This document shows, piece by piece, positions 1 to 6,134 of a stretch of DNA of 15,061 nt (position 1 is the stretch's first letter; every line of letters starts with the position of its first letter). A program made the translations under genes and the position numbers. The stretch lies in NCBI GenBank assembly GCA_029261675.1, contig JAJDBA010000183.1, forward strand, positions 1 through 15,061, written 5' to 3'. The DNA is from Nitrospinaceae bacterium. GTDB taxonomy: Bacteria; Nitrospinota; Nitrospinia; Nitrospinales; VA-1. The notes under the pieces are model-generated. The model saw only the letters and a list, made by a program, of their open reading frames with translations. It had not been told where the DNA came from and searched no databases.

Positions 1-104
1 TCATCGGTCGAGTGAAACAGTTCACTTGGGTTGCCCTCGGATTAACCTTGGGTTGGTTTATGGCCTTTAAAACAAAAAATATAAAATCCGAATCACTGGA
101 ATGA
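1..104 (+). CDS. C-terminal end of a small membrane protein (partial)
   Basis: Only the last 33 residues are visible; the gene begins before the window. The open frame (first whole codon at position 3) reads through a hydrophobic stretch of about 17 residues (FTWVALGLTLGWFMAFK), followed by a short polar tail ending in SLE and a TGA stop. This looks like a C-terminal transmembrane helix with a basic flank on each side. I do not recognise the family. It converges on tatA with only 16 bp between the two stop codons. The frame could be chance because so little is visible, but the hydrophobic segment and clean stop favour a real gene. Confidence 0.5.
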   Translation, partial: IGRVKQFTWVALGLTLGWFMAFKTKNIKSESLE

Positions 105-120
105 AACGGAGTTTTAAACC

Positions 121-525
121 TTAGAATGCGTCTCGCGAAACACCACGGTCACGTCCACGTCCACCAGGAGTACGACCCAGTGATGTAGTAAAAACGTCGC
201 CTTGCTGAACAAGACCATCGTGAGCAGTTCGGATGGTGCCAATCCTGTTCTCTTTGATTTCGTTAGCAGCCTCGTCAATCAACTCTTCTTCTTTCTTTGC
301 GGCATCGCTCTTCGGGGCCTCTGCGGTTTTTTCGCTAGTAGCTTCCTGTGTATCTGAGCTACTTTCATCTGGCAATTCCTCGGCTTCAGCTTCCTTCATT
401 GAACTTTTGAAGTTTTTAATGCTACGCCCGAATGCAGATCCTATTTCCGGAAGCTTCCCGGCACCAAAAATGATCATAATAATGACTAGGATAATCATCA
501 ACTCTGGAAAACCTATACCCATCAT
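121..525 (-). CDS. tatA: Sec-independent protein translocase subunit TatA/TatE
   Basis: TatA is the pore-forming component of the twin-arginine translocase, which exports folded proteins across the cytoplasmic membrane. The protein shows the whole family signature: an N-terminal membrane helix (about residues 5-21, PELMIILVIIMIIFGAGKLPE), the FGAGKLPE hinge, then an amphipathic helix (GSAFGRSIKNFKSSMKEAE, about residues 28-46). An acidic/Ala/Lys-rich, probably disordered tail follows. At 134 residues it is longer than the usual 60-90. The extra length ends in an Arg/Gly-rich segment (GRTPGGRGRDRG) that is not part of the family core. Two ATG codons lie in tandem; the first has a good ribosome-binding site (GAGGAGA) about 8 bp upstream. 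No tatB or tatC is in view, so it may be the only TatA/B-type subunit or part of a scattered set. TatA is favoured over TatB because of the FGAGKLPE hinge, but a dual-function subunit is possible. Confidence 0.93.
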   Translation of the reverse strand: MMGIGFPELMIILVIIMIIFGAGKLPEIGSAFGRSIKNFKSSMKEAEAEELPDESSSDTQEATSEKTAEAPKSDAAKKEEELIDEAANEIKENRIGTIRTAHDGLVQQGDVFTTSLGRTPGGRGRDRGVSRDAF

Positions 526-552
526 AATACTGTCTCCTCAGTTTCAATTTGT

Positions 553-610
553 GCAATAAGTTTAACAAAATAAACACTCAATTGACAGGAGTTAAACTTA
601 TTCCTACAAA
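553..610. promoter_or_regulatory. Divergent promoter pair with perfect 12-bp inverted repeat
   Basis: Between tatA and the LRR gene, AATAAGTTTAAC (555-566) is repeated as its exact reverse complement GTTAAACTTATT (591-602), 24 bp apart. Between the arms are back-to-back candidate -35 boxes. TTGACA (582-587) faces right, with TACAAA (605-610) 17 bp downstream. TTGAGT (581-576, minus strand) faces left, with TATTGC (558-553) 17 bp downstream. Each arm therefore lies at or beside one -10 element. The repeat is seen directly. The promoters are consensus matches, good for the rightward and weak for the leftward. An operator for a dimeric regulator controlling both directions is inference. Confidence 0.5.
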
Positions 611-704
611 TAGTCAGTGAAGGTAAAATTTGACCCTGAAACCCATTCAGTCTATTATTGTTATTAGACAACACCTTCAATTTAATGAGTTTGAGCACTA
701 ATTT

Positions 705-1199
705 ATGGCAGAAGATTTACCCATTGATATAGAAAAACTGGTTTCTAAAAATATTGAGAAAGGGGTTGTCGGTTCTACCCTTATCTTGGAAAACCGGAAA
801 CTTGGAGATGATAATGTCTCACAATTATCCAATCTGGAAATTTTATCAGAAGTAATTTCCCTAGATCTGGGTGAAAACAATATCAGCGATACGGGTGTGC
901 AAACACTAGTTAACTCTCCTTATATAGAAAATTTAAGGACCCTGAATTTAAAATCCAACAATATCACGGAAGAAGGAGCAAAGTTTCTTGCGGAATCACC
1001 TAAATTGAAAGACTTGGAGCATTTGATTCTAAAATTCAATCGAATTGGTGAGGTAGGGGCAAACCATCTAGCGCAATCTGAAACATTGACAAATTTGCGT
1101 ACCCTTGATCTTTTTCGCAATAGAATTGGGGATGCAGGAGTGAAAGCCATTAAAAAATCAAAAAACTTTCGAGGAGTAAGCCGAATGCGGCTTGACTAA
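705..1199 (+). CDS. Leucine-rich-repeat protein, ribonuclease-inhibitor type
   Basis: The 164-residue protein is built almost entirely of five consecutive repeats of exactly 27 residues (about 26-52, 53-79, 80-106, 107-133, 134-160). Each has the form LxLxxNxIxxxGxxxLxxSxxLxxLxx, typical of ribonuclease-inhibitor-like leucine-rich repeats. Such repeats form a curved solenoid used for protein-protein binding. There is no signal peptide or membrane segment, so it is probably cytoplasmic. The start is fixed by an in-frame TAA three bases before the ATG; a Shine-Dalgarno sequence is weak or absent. It is the first gene after the TTGACA promoter, and its stop lies 5 bp before the DUF5069 gene, so the two are very likely co-transcribed. 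The binding partner is unknown. Its place upstream of a DUF5069 gene and a penicillin-binding protein gene is suggestive but does not establish a role in cell-wall synthesis. Confidence 0.85.
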   Translation: MAEDLPIDIEKLVSKNIEKGVVGSTLILENRKLGDDNVSQLSNLEILSEVISLDLGENNISDTGVQTLVNSPYIENLRTLNLKSNNITEEGAKFLAESPKLKDLEHLILKFNRIGEVGANHLAQSETLTNLRTLDLFRNRIGDAGVKAIKKSKNFRGVSRMRLD

Positions 1200-1204
1200 A
1201 ATTT

Positions 1205-1633
1205 ATGGATTTATCTAGAGCTTTTCCTCGCAGCCCAAAACAAGAGATGGCAGGCTTGGTCCATCTACCCCGTATGATCGATAAAGGCCGTGCATACAAA
1301 GAAAACAAACTTGCAGATTATATTTTCCCCTGCCCTTTAGATAAAATAATTCTTAATTTTCTCCGTGTCGACACTGAAGTATTTGCCAATATGACTCGCG
1401 ATAAAAAGGATAACGAAATCAACGATTGGGCAAAAGAGCAAACACAAACAAAATCACAGAGTGATTTGGACTTTATTAACAAGCAAATCCTTGAAAGAAG
1501 ACCTGACTCAGAAGATCGTTTGGATTACTTCAAGGATCTACGGGATAAAATTGATCCCTCAAGAACCGATGTAGATACTTGGGCAGACCTTATCGACCTT
1601 GAAGAAGGCCGTCTACCCCCTAAGAACTCTTAA
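1205..1633 (+). CDS. DUF5069 domain-containing protein
   Basis: A 142-residue soluble protein with no signal peptide. The N-terminal part carries what I recognise as the DUF5069 pattern: DLSRAFPRSP, then LVHLPRMIDKGRAY (about residues 18-31), then YIFPCPLDKIILNFL (about 39-53). The C-terminal half is charged and probably helical. The function of this family is not established, and the sequence shows no obvious catalytic motif beyond the conserved R-x-I-D-K and P-C-P-L-D blocks. It begins 5 bp after the LRR stop without a clear ribosome-binding site. The region just before its ATG resembles that of the LRR gene (both ACTAA, then TTTATGG), so translation may depend on coupling. The PBP1A gene follows after 43 bp. 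The family assignment is from memory of the motif and is fairly secure. Confidence 0.82.
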   Translation: MDLSRAFPRSPKQEMAGLVHLPRMIDKGRAYKENKLADYIFPCPLDKIILNFLRVDTEVFANMTRDKKDNEINDWAKEQTQTKSQSDLDFINKQILERRPDSEDRLDYFKDLRDKIDPSRTDVDTWADLIDLEEGRLPPKNS

Positions 1634-1676
1634 AACACATTTATTTAGCCCCTGCCAAAAGGTAAAACCTCTGTAA

Positions 1677-4082
1677 ATGCAAGACTCACCAAAAAAGAAG
1701 AACCCAAGAAAAATCCGAAAAAAGAAGCCTAAAGAGAAATCAAAGTTAAAAAAAATCTTAATGGTTTCTTTTTTATCTATCTTTCTCATTTGCCTAACAG
1801 CAGGATTCATTGGGGCAGGCTTTATCTATTTCCACTTTTCAAAGGATCTCCCAGACGTTCGCAAACTGAAAGATCATCACCCCAGCACAATCACCCAAAT
1901 TTATTCAGATAACGACGAGAAAATTGCAGAGTTTTACATTGAAAAAAGGATCGTTGTTTCTTTAGAAAACATTCCGCTTGCTTTAAAGCAAGCCACCCTA
2001 GCGGTTGAAGATTCAAATTTTTACTACCATTTTGGAATCGATCCTAAGGCCATCTTTCGAGCATTCATAACCAATTTGAAAGCAGGATATGTTGTTGAAG
2101 GCGGCAGTACAATAACTCAGCAATTGACCAAAACTATGTTTTTGTCGAGAGAGAAAACTCTGCCAAGAAAAATTAAAGAAGCTATTTTAGCGGTTCGTTT
2201 GGAGCAGGTTTTTTCTAAAGATGAGATTCTTGAAATGTATCTCAATCAAATTTACTACGGCCATGGAACTTATGGTGTCGAGGCCGCAGCACGAAACTAT
2301 TTCGGAAAAAGCGTTAATGACCTTACCATTGCTGAATGCGCCATGATTGCCAGTCTCCCCAAAGCCCCCAATAATTACTCCCCTTACAAAAACCCCAAGC
2401 GAGCGCGGAAAAGAAGAGACCATGTAATCCGGAGAATGGCTGATGTCTCCTTCATAACTACCGAACAAGCAAAAGCATCTATGCAGGAAGATTTCCATTT
2501 GGGCGGAGTTGAGGAAATGCTCAATAAAGCACCCTATTTTGTCGAGCATGTTCGACGTATTCTTGAAGAAAAATTTGGCAGCAGCAAGCTGTATCGCGCA
2601 GGGTTAAAAGTTTATACCACTTTGAATATGGATATGCAGGAATCGGCTCAACGTGCGATCAAAGAGAATTTACGAAATGCAGATAAGCGATATGGCTACA
2701 GAGGCTCCCTCGGTACGGTTGATCTTTCCAGAGGTGAGATAGCAGTTCAAAATGCCATGCTCAAGCAAAATAATTTTTCAGAAGACAAAGGCATCCAAAT
2801 CGGTAGCACCATTTACGGCACGGTTATGTCCGTCGGCGAAACGCAGGCATGGGTTATTTTAGGGGCGGAGGACGGATATCTCGATATAAAAAATATGAAT
2901 TGGGCGCGAAAGCCTAACCCCAATGTGGATGGTAGATGGGCAAAAATCAAACGGCCAAACAAAGCCATCGCTGCCGGAGATATGATCCAAGTTAAAATAC
3001 TCGGTCGAAAGCAAGACGGGTCAGGTTGGTCTCTAGCTCTCGAGCAGGAACCGGAAGTTGAAGCAGCACTCGTCAGCCTTGACCCCTTAACCGGGCATGT
3101 CAAGGCAATGATCGGGGGTTATGATTTCTATAAAAGTCAATTCAATCGAGCGGTACAAGCCATCCGCCAACCCGGCTCTGCATTCAAACCGATTATTTAT
3201 GCTGCCGCAATTAATGAAGGCTTTGCCCCTTCAAGTATAATTATTGACTCTCCAATCATTTTTAAAGAGAAAGAGGATGCTTTTGACAAATGGAAACCCG
3301 TCAATTTTGAAGAAAAATTTTACGGCCCCACATTCTTAAGGGAAGCATTAGCACATTCCAGAAATGTGGTGACCGTGAAGCTAATGCAAAAAATCGGAAT
3401 CAAAAGTAGTATTCGTCTGGCAAGAAGTTTAGGAATTTCTTCTAACCTCGAAGAAAATCTGTCAATCGCATTAGGGTCATCAGGTATGACTCTATATGAG
3501 CTCACCTCTGCCTATTCTGCTTTCGCCAATATGGGAACCTTAACCAAACCTGCGGCTATTAGAAGTATCAAAAGCAGAAGCGGGGAAGTACTTTTCACGG
3601 CAGTCCCCGAAAGCACCCAACCCATTACACCTGGAACAGCACATATCATCACCAGTCTCATGCAAAGTGTTATTCAGAATGGGACAGCCACCAAAGTCAG
3701 AGCCTTAAAAAGACCCGTTGCCGGAAAAACAGGAACGACAAATAACTATGTGGATGCTTGGTTTATGGGTTATACACCTGAACTTGTAACGGGAGTCTGG
3801 GTCGGCAAAGATAAAGATGAACCTCTGGGAAGAAATGAAACAGGTTCCAGAGCTGCAATTCCAATCTGGTTACAGTTTATGCAAGAAGCATTAGCAAACC
3901 GACCAAAAATAAACTTTCCAGTCCCTAAAGAAATTCAGTTTCTCAAAGTTCAATCTGAATCGGGAGAGCCAGCCAAGTTTGGCGATACCGATTCAAAATT
4001 TGAATTATTCTCACAGGACTTTCTACCTGAAAAGGAACAGCCATTCGCACCGCAGCATGAGGAAGAGGTGTTTAAGAATTAG
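1677..4082 (+). CDS. mrcA: Penicillin-binding protein 1A, bifunctional glycosyltransferase/transpeptidase
   Basis: This class A PBP polymerises lipid II into glycan strands and cross-links them in the periplasm. The 801-residue protein has in order: a strongly basic cytoplasmic tail (residues 1-27, about half Lys/Arg); one membrane anchor (about 28-52); a GT51 glycosyltransferase domain with catalytic Glu111 in EDSNFYYHFG, GGSTITQQ at 142-149 and NQIYYGHGTYG at 190-200; an OB-like insert (about 338-460); and a transpeptidase domain. The transpeptidase shows nucleophile Ser501 in SAFK (501-504), SRN (561-563) and KTG (684-686). All hallmark motifs are intact and the length fits the family. An in-frame TAA directly before the ATG fixes the start; the nearest ribosome-binding-like AAAGG is rather far upstream, inside a small AGGT/ACCT hairpin. 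It is the last gene of the plus-strand cluster and converges on an LpoA-like gene, which suggests an activator partner. Confidence 0.96.
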   Translation: MQDSPKKKNPRKIRKKKPKEKSKLKKILMVSFLSIFLICLTAGFIGAGFIYFHFSKDLPDVRKLKDHHPSTITQIYSDNDEKIAEFYIEKRIVVSLENIPLALKQATLAVEDSNFYYHFGIDPKAIFRAFITNLKAGYVVEGGSTITQQLTKTMFLSREKTLPRKIKEAILAVRLEQVFSKDEILEMYLNQIYYGHGTYGVEAAARNYFGKSVNDLTIAECAMIASLPKAPNNYSPYKNPKRARKRRDHVIRRMADVSFITTEQAKASMQEDFHLGGVEEMLNKAPYFVEHVRRILEEKFGSSKLYRAGLKVYTTLNMDMQESAQRAIKENLRNADKRYGYRGSLGTVDLSRGEIAVQNAMLKQNNFSEDKGIQIGSTIYGTVMSVGETQAWVILGAEDGYLDIKNMNWARKPNPNVDGRWAKIKRPNKAIAAGDMIQVKILGRKQDGSGWSLALEQEPEVEAALVSLDPLTGHVKAMIGGYDFYKSQFNRAVQAIRQPGSAFKPIIYAAAINEGFAPSSIIIDSPIIFKEKEDAFDKWKPVNFEEKFYGPTFLREALAHSRNVVTVKLMQKIGIKSSIRLARSLGISSNLEENLSIALGSSGMTLYELTSAYSAFANMGTLTKPAAIRSIKSRSGEVLFTAVPESTQPITPGTAHIITSLMQSVIQNGTATKVRALKRPVAGKTGTTNNYVDAWFMGYTPELVTGVWVGKDKDEPLGRNETGSRAAIPIWLQFMQEALANRPKINFPVPKEIQFLKVQSESGEPAKFGDTDSKFELFSQDFLPEKEQPFAPQHEEEVFKN

Positions 4083-4091
4083 CGACTAATT
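4077..4091. repeat. Palindrome containing both convergent stop codons
   Basis: AATTAG-CGA-CTAATT is a perfect 6-bp inverted repeat. Its left arm includes the TAG stop of the PBP1A gene, and its right arm read on the minus strand includes the TAG stop of the LpoA-like gene; only 3 bp separate the coding regions. With a small bulge the pairing can extend outward (AAGAATTAG against CTAATTTTCTT). It could act as a minimal bidirectional transcript end, but the stem is AT-rich and weak and there is no classic GC stem with a U-tract, so a terminator role is doubtful. Confidence 0.4.
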
Positions 4092-5681
4092 TTCTTCAAC
4101 AATTTTTTTTCTTTTCACAGTCAAAGAAAAAATATTTTTTTCCGAATCCCCCGATTCGAGCATACTGGTTTTCCCTGTCACTCCGGGATAGTTTTTTACT
4201 TTCATCAGGCTTTCTCTTAGCTTTAAACGGTTATCGGCTCCTGACGTTATACTTTTAAAAAACATACCAGCAGCATCATAGGCTTGTGCGGAAAAATGTG
4301 ATGGAGATTCACCATAGTTTTTCTCGAATAACTCCACAAACTTTCTGACTCTCACCTGATGCGAATCAGAATAAAAACCATCGACAAAGTAAACCGACTT
4401 TAAAAACTTACCCCCCATTTTAACTAATTCAGGGGAATTCCAGCCCTTCCCTCCCAACAGGGCAATTTTTTCAATATTATAAAAAGCCAGTTGCGGAATA
4501 ATTAACCCTACCTTGTCATACACACCAGGAATAAACATTGCGTCATAACCCAATTCAAGGGAGACTTTAAGGTTTTCAATTTCATCTTCTGACCAATGTT
4601 CCATATCAACTCTCGGTCGTGACAATACTGCTGGATCACTAAAATCTTCTTGCCCTTGATTATCCAATAATTGTTTTCTTGTCATACGATCCAGATCATC
4701 ATCGGCAATACCACCCAATTCCAGTATCTGATTTTTAAAATCATTTTGTGACCTGTCGTAACTCGCTATTCCAACAATTTCGCCTCCAAAAGCTTCCACT
4801 GCTTTCAAAAACTCATCCTTTAATTCTTCGCCAAAAGGCTCCAGCGGATGAAGAATCACAAACCTTTTTAATTTGAGCGTGTTGATAGAATATTCCGCTA
4901 AAAACTGAGCCTGAATTTTACGCGTCAAAGCGTTTCTAAAAAGATAGGAACTCGATTCCACCAGGCCCGCTGATGAAGCCGTCGGAGAAAATACCGGAAT
5001 GCGAAAAGAGTCCGCCACAACACCTGCACGTTTGATCTCATCACTCAATAACGGGCCAAGCACGCCCACTACCTTTGGATTTCTAGCTAAATTGCTTAAA
5101 GTTTTTTCAAGGCCTCGAGCATCAGACGAGTCTTTGACATCTAAGTAGATCATCCTTCTGGATTCCTCCAGAAGACGACTGTACGCAAGTTGTATCCCCT
5201 GTAAAACCTTTTGCCCGGTCGCCGCCAGCTTGCCTGTTAAAGGTAAAACCACCCCGACCACTACTTTTGCAGTATTACTCTTTTTAATTTCTTCAAGGTC
5301 ATTTTTTAATTCTTTAAATTTGGCATGTTCGGGAAAAAGGGATAGAAATTCTACCAATACCGATTCATAGCGACCCACATCACCTTGCTCTCTAAAGAGT
5401 GACAGTTTTTTTAAGTAAAGAAGGTCAACAGGAAATCCACTACGATACTTTTGAATCAGTGATGAAAGAATCGTTTCACTAAATTTTTCACCGATCATTT
5501 CTTCAGCCAGCAGCAAAGCCTGTTGACTTAATTCTTTATCATCAACCTGCGCATATATTTTTTTTAGTTTTCCAATGGCCTCTTCAAAACTCAACCTTTT
5601 ACCATCCAACTGGGATAGATAATACAACGCCTGCCACTTTTTCTTTCTATCAGGAGATTGTCCAAGAACATTATTAAACAA
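4086..5681 (-). CDS. LpoA-like protein, C-terminal part (helical repeats and type I periplasmic-binding fold)
   Basis: This 531-codon open frame opens at a TTG with no ribosome-binding site and continues the frame of the ORF at 5697-6134, separated from it by one TAA and five sense codons (DTAEE). It should be read as the larger part of one gene. The first ~135 residues are helical, TPR-like. From about residue 138 it matches the Peripla_BP_6/LivJ-type fold: VVVGVVLPLTGKLAATGQ, later YDAMFIPGVYDKVGLIIPQL and GWNSPELV, and a closing GVTGKTSMLESGD segment. Helical repeats followed by this fold are the architecture of LpoA-type penicillin-binding protein activators; amino-acid ABC transporter binding proteins share the fold. 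No ABC permease or ATPase genes are nearby, and the convergent neighbour encodes PBP1A, which favours the activator reading. On its own this part lacks a signal peptide and would not reach the periplasm. Confidence 0.75.
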   Translation of the reverse strand: MFNNVLGQSPDRKKKWQALYYLSQLDGKRLSFEEAIGKLKKIYAQVDDKELSQQALLLAEEMIGEKFSETILSSLIQKYRSGFPVDLLYLKKLSLFREQGDVGRYESVLVEFLSLFPEHAKFKELKNDLEEIKKSNTAKVVVGVVLPLTGKLAATGQKVLQGIQLAYSRLLEESRRMIYLDVKDSSDARGLEKTLSNLARNPKVVGVLGPLLSDEIKRAGVVADSFRIPVFSPTASSAGLVESSSYLFRNALTRKIQAQFLAEYSINTLKLKRFVILHPLEPFGEELKDEFLKAVEAFGGEIVGIASYDRSQNDFKNQILELGGIADDDLDRMTRKQLLDNQGQEDFSDPAVLSRPRVDMEHWSEDEIENLKVSLELGYDAMFIPGVYDKVGLIIPQLAFYNIEKIALLGGKGWNSPELVKMGGKFLKSVYFVDGFYSDSHQVRVRKFVELFEKNYGESPSHFSAQAYDAAGMFFKSITSGADNRLKLRESLMKVKNYPGVTGKTSMLESGDSEKNIFSLTVKRKKIVEEN

Positions 5682-5696
5682 TTCTTCGGCCGTATC

Positions 5697-6134
5697 TTAA
5701 TTGCCAAGCTCATAATTACAAACCGCCATATTAAAATTCACATCATGAGTGAGCAAGGTATCCGGATTGGAACCCAAAAGCAGTTTGTAAAATCGTATTG
5801 CAGTGGAAAAGGATTTTTCTTTCTGATCGATCAGACCTAAACGGAAAAAGGCATTAAGTCGTCTCTGCCCTCTTGCGTTTTTATCCAGATATTCATGGTA
5901 ATAAGGTTTCGCAGCAATCAACTCACCTGAATGAAACAAATGCTCGGCCTGTAAAAATGGATCACTGGAAACCTTCGAATTTTCATAGTTCTTTTCATCC
6001 GGTAGAACCGCCCTTTCAGATTGAGCCACCGAGTTTAATGGGCATATCAAAAAAAACAGCACAGTAAGAGATAGACATCTTGCTAAGTTGAAGGATAGGA
6101 GCTGGATAGTATTTTTCGAAAGGAGGTGCATCAT
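5697..6134 (-). CDS. LpoA-like protein, N-terminal part (signal peptide and TPR), ends at in-frame TAA
   Basis: A 145-residue frame with an N-terminal signal peptide: basic and polar to about residue 19, a hydrophobic core (CLSLTVLFFLICPL, about 20-33), and a signal-peptidase I-like SVA-Q junction near residue 38. The Cys at 31 is not in a convincing lipobox, so unlike E. coli LpoA it does not look like a lipoprotein. Residues 60-145 form TPR-like helix pairs (AEHLFHSGELIAAKPYYHEYL, then RFYKLLLGSNP, then MAVCNYELGN). The frame stops in the middle of a TPR motif, and the next codons continue that motif in the same frame. The start is one of two tandem ATGs; the first overlaps the TGA of the response-regulator gene (ATGA), implying translational coupling. 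Confidence 0.75.
   Translation of the reverse strand: MMHLLSKNTIQLLSFNLARCLSLTVLFFLICPLNSVAQSERAVLPDEKNYENSKVSSDPFLQAEHLFHSGELIAAKPYYHEYLDKNARGQRRLNAFFRLGLIDQKEKSFSTAIRFYKLLLGSNPDTLLTHDVNFNMAVCNYELGN

Larger units (their letters stand above)
4086..6134 (-). pseudogene. Whole LpoA-like gene interrupted by one nonsense codon
   Basis: Reading straight through the TAA at 5699-5697 gives 681 sense codons: signal peptide, TPR region, then a type I periplasmic-binding fold. The codons around the stop read YELGN-stop-DTAEELFNNVL. In the TPR consensus (for example YKLGDYEKALEYY) the position of the stop is normally Tyr or Phe, and TAT or TAC to TAA is one base change. No frameshift is needed and both halves look well preserved, so this is a very recent nonsense mutation, a sequencing or assembly error, or readthrough. 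The role of an intact protein would probably be periplasmic activation of the neighbouring PBP1A. Confidence 0.65.

Noticed and set aside
233..559. Plus-strand open frame antisense to tatA (108 codons)
   Set aside because: It mirrors the tatA frame, has a Ser-rich low-complexity product with no ribosome-binding site, and would overlap the divergent promoter region.
1660..1670. AGGT-AAA-ACCT hairpin before the PBP1A gene as a terminator or riboswitch
   Set aside because: Four base pairs with a three-base loop is too small for either; at most it slightly hides the weak ribosome-binding site.
5666..5681. TTG at 5681 as an independent start for the binding-fold protein
   Set aside because: There is no ribosome-binding site or signal peptide, and the frame continues upstream through DTAEE and the TAA into the TPR part, so it is an internal codon of one gene.
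6117..6128. AAAGGAGGTG on the plus strand as a ribosome-binding site
   Set aside because: No start codon with an extended frame follows on the plus strand; the sequence is the complement of the His-Leu-Leu codons of the minus-strand gene.
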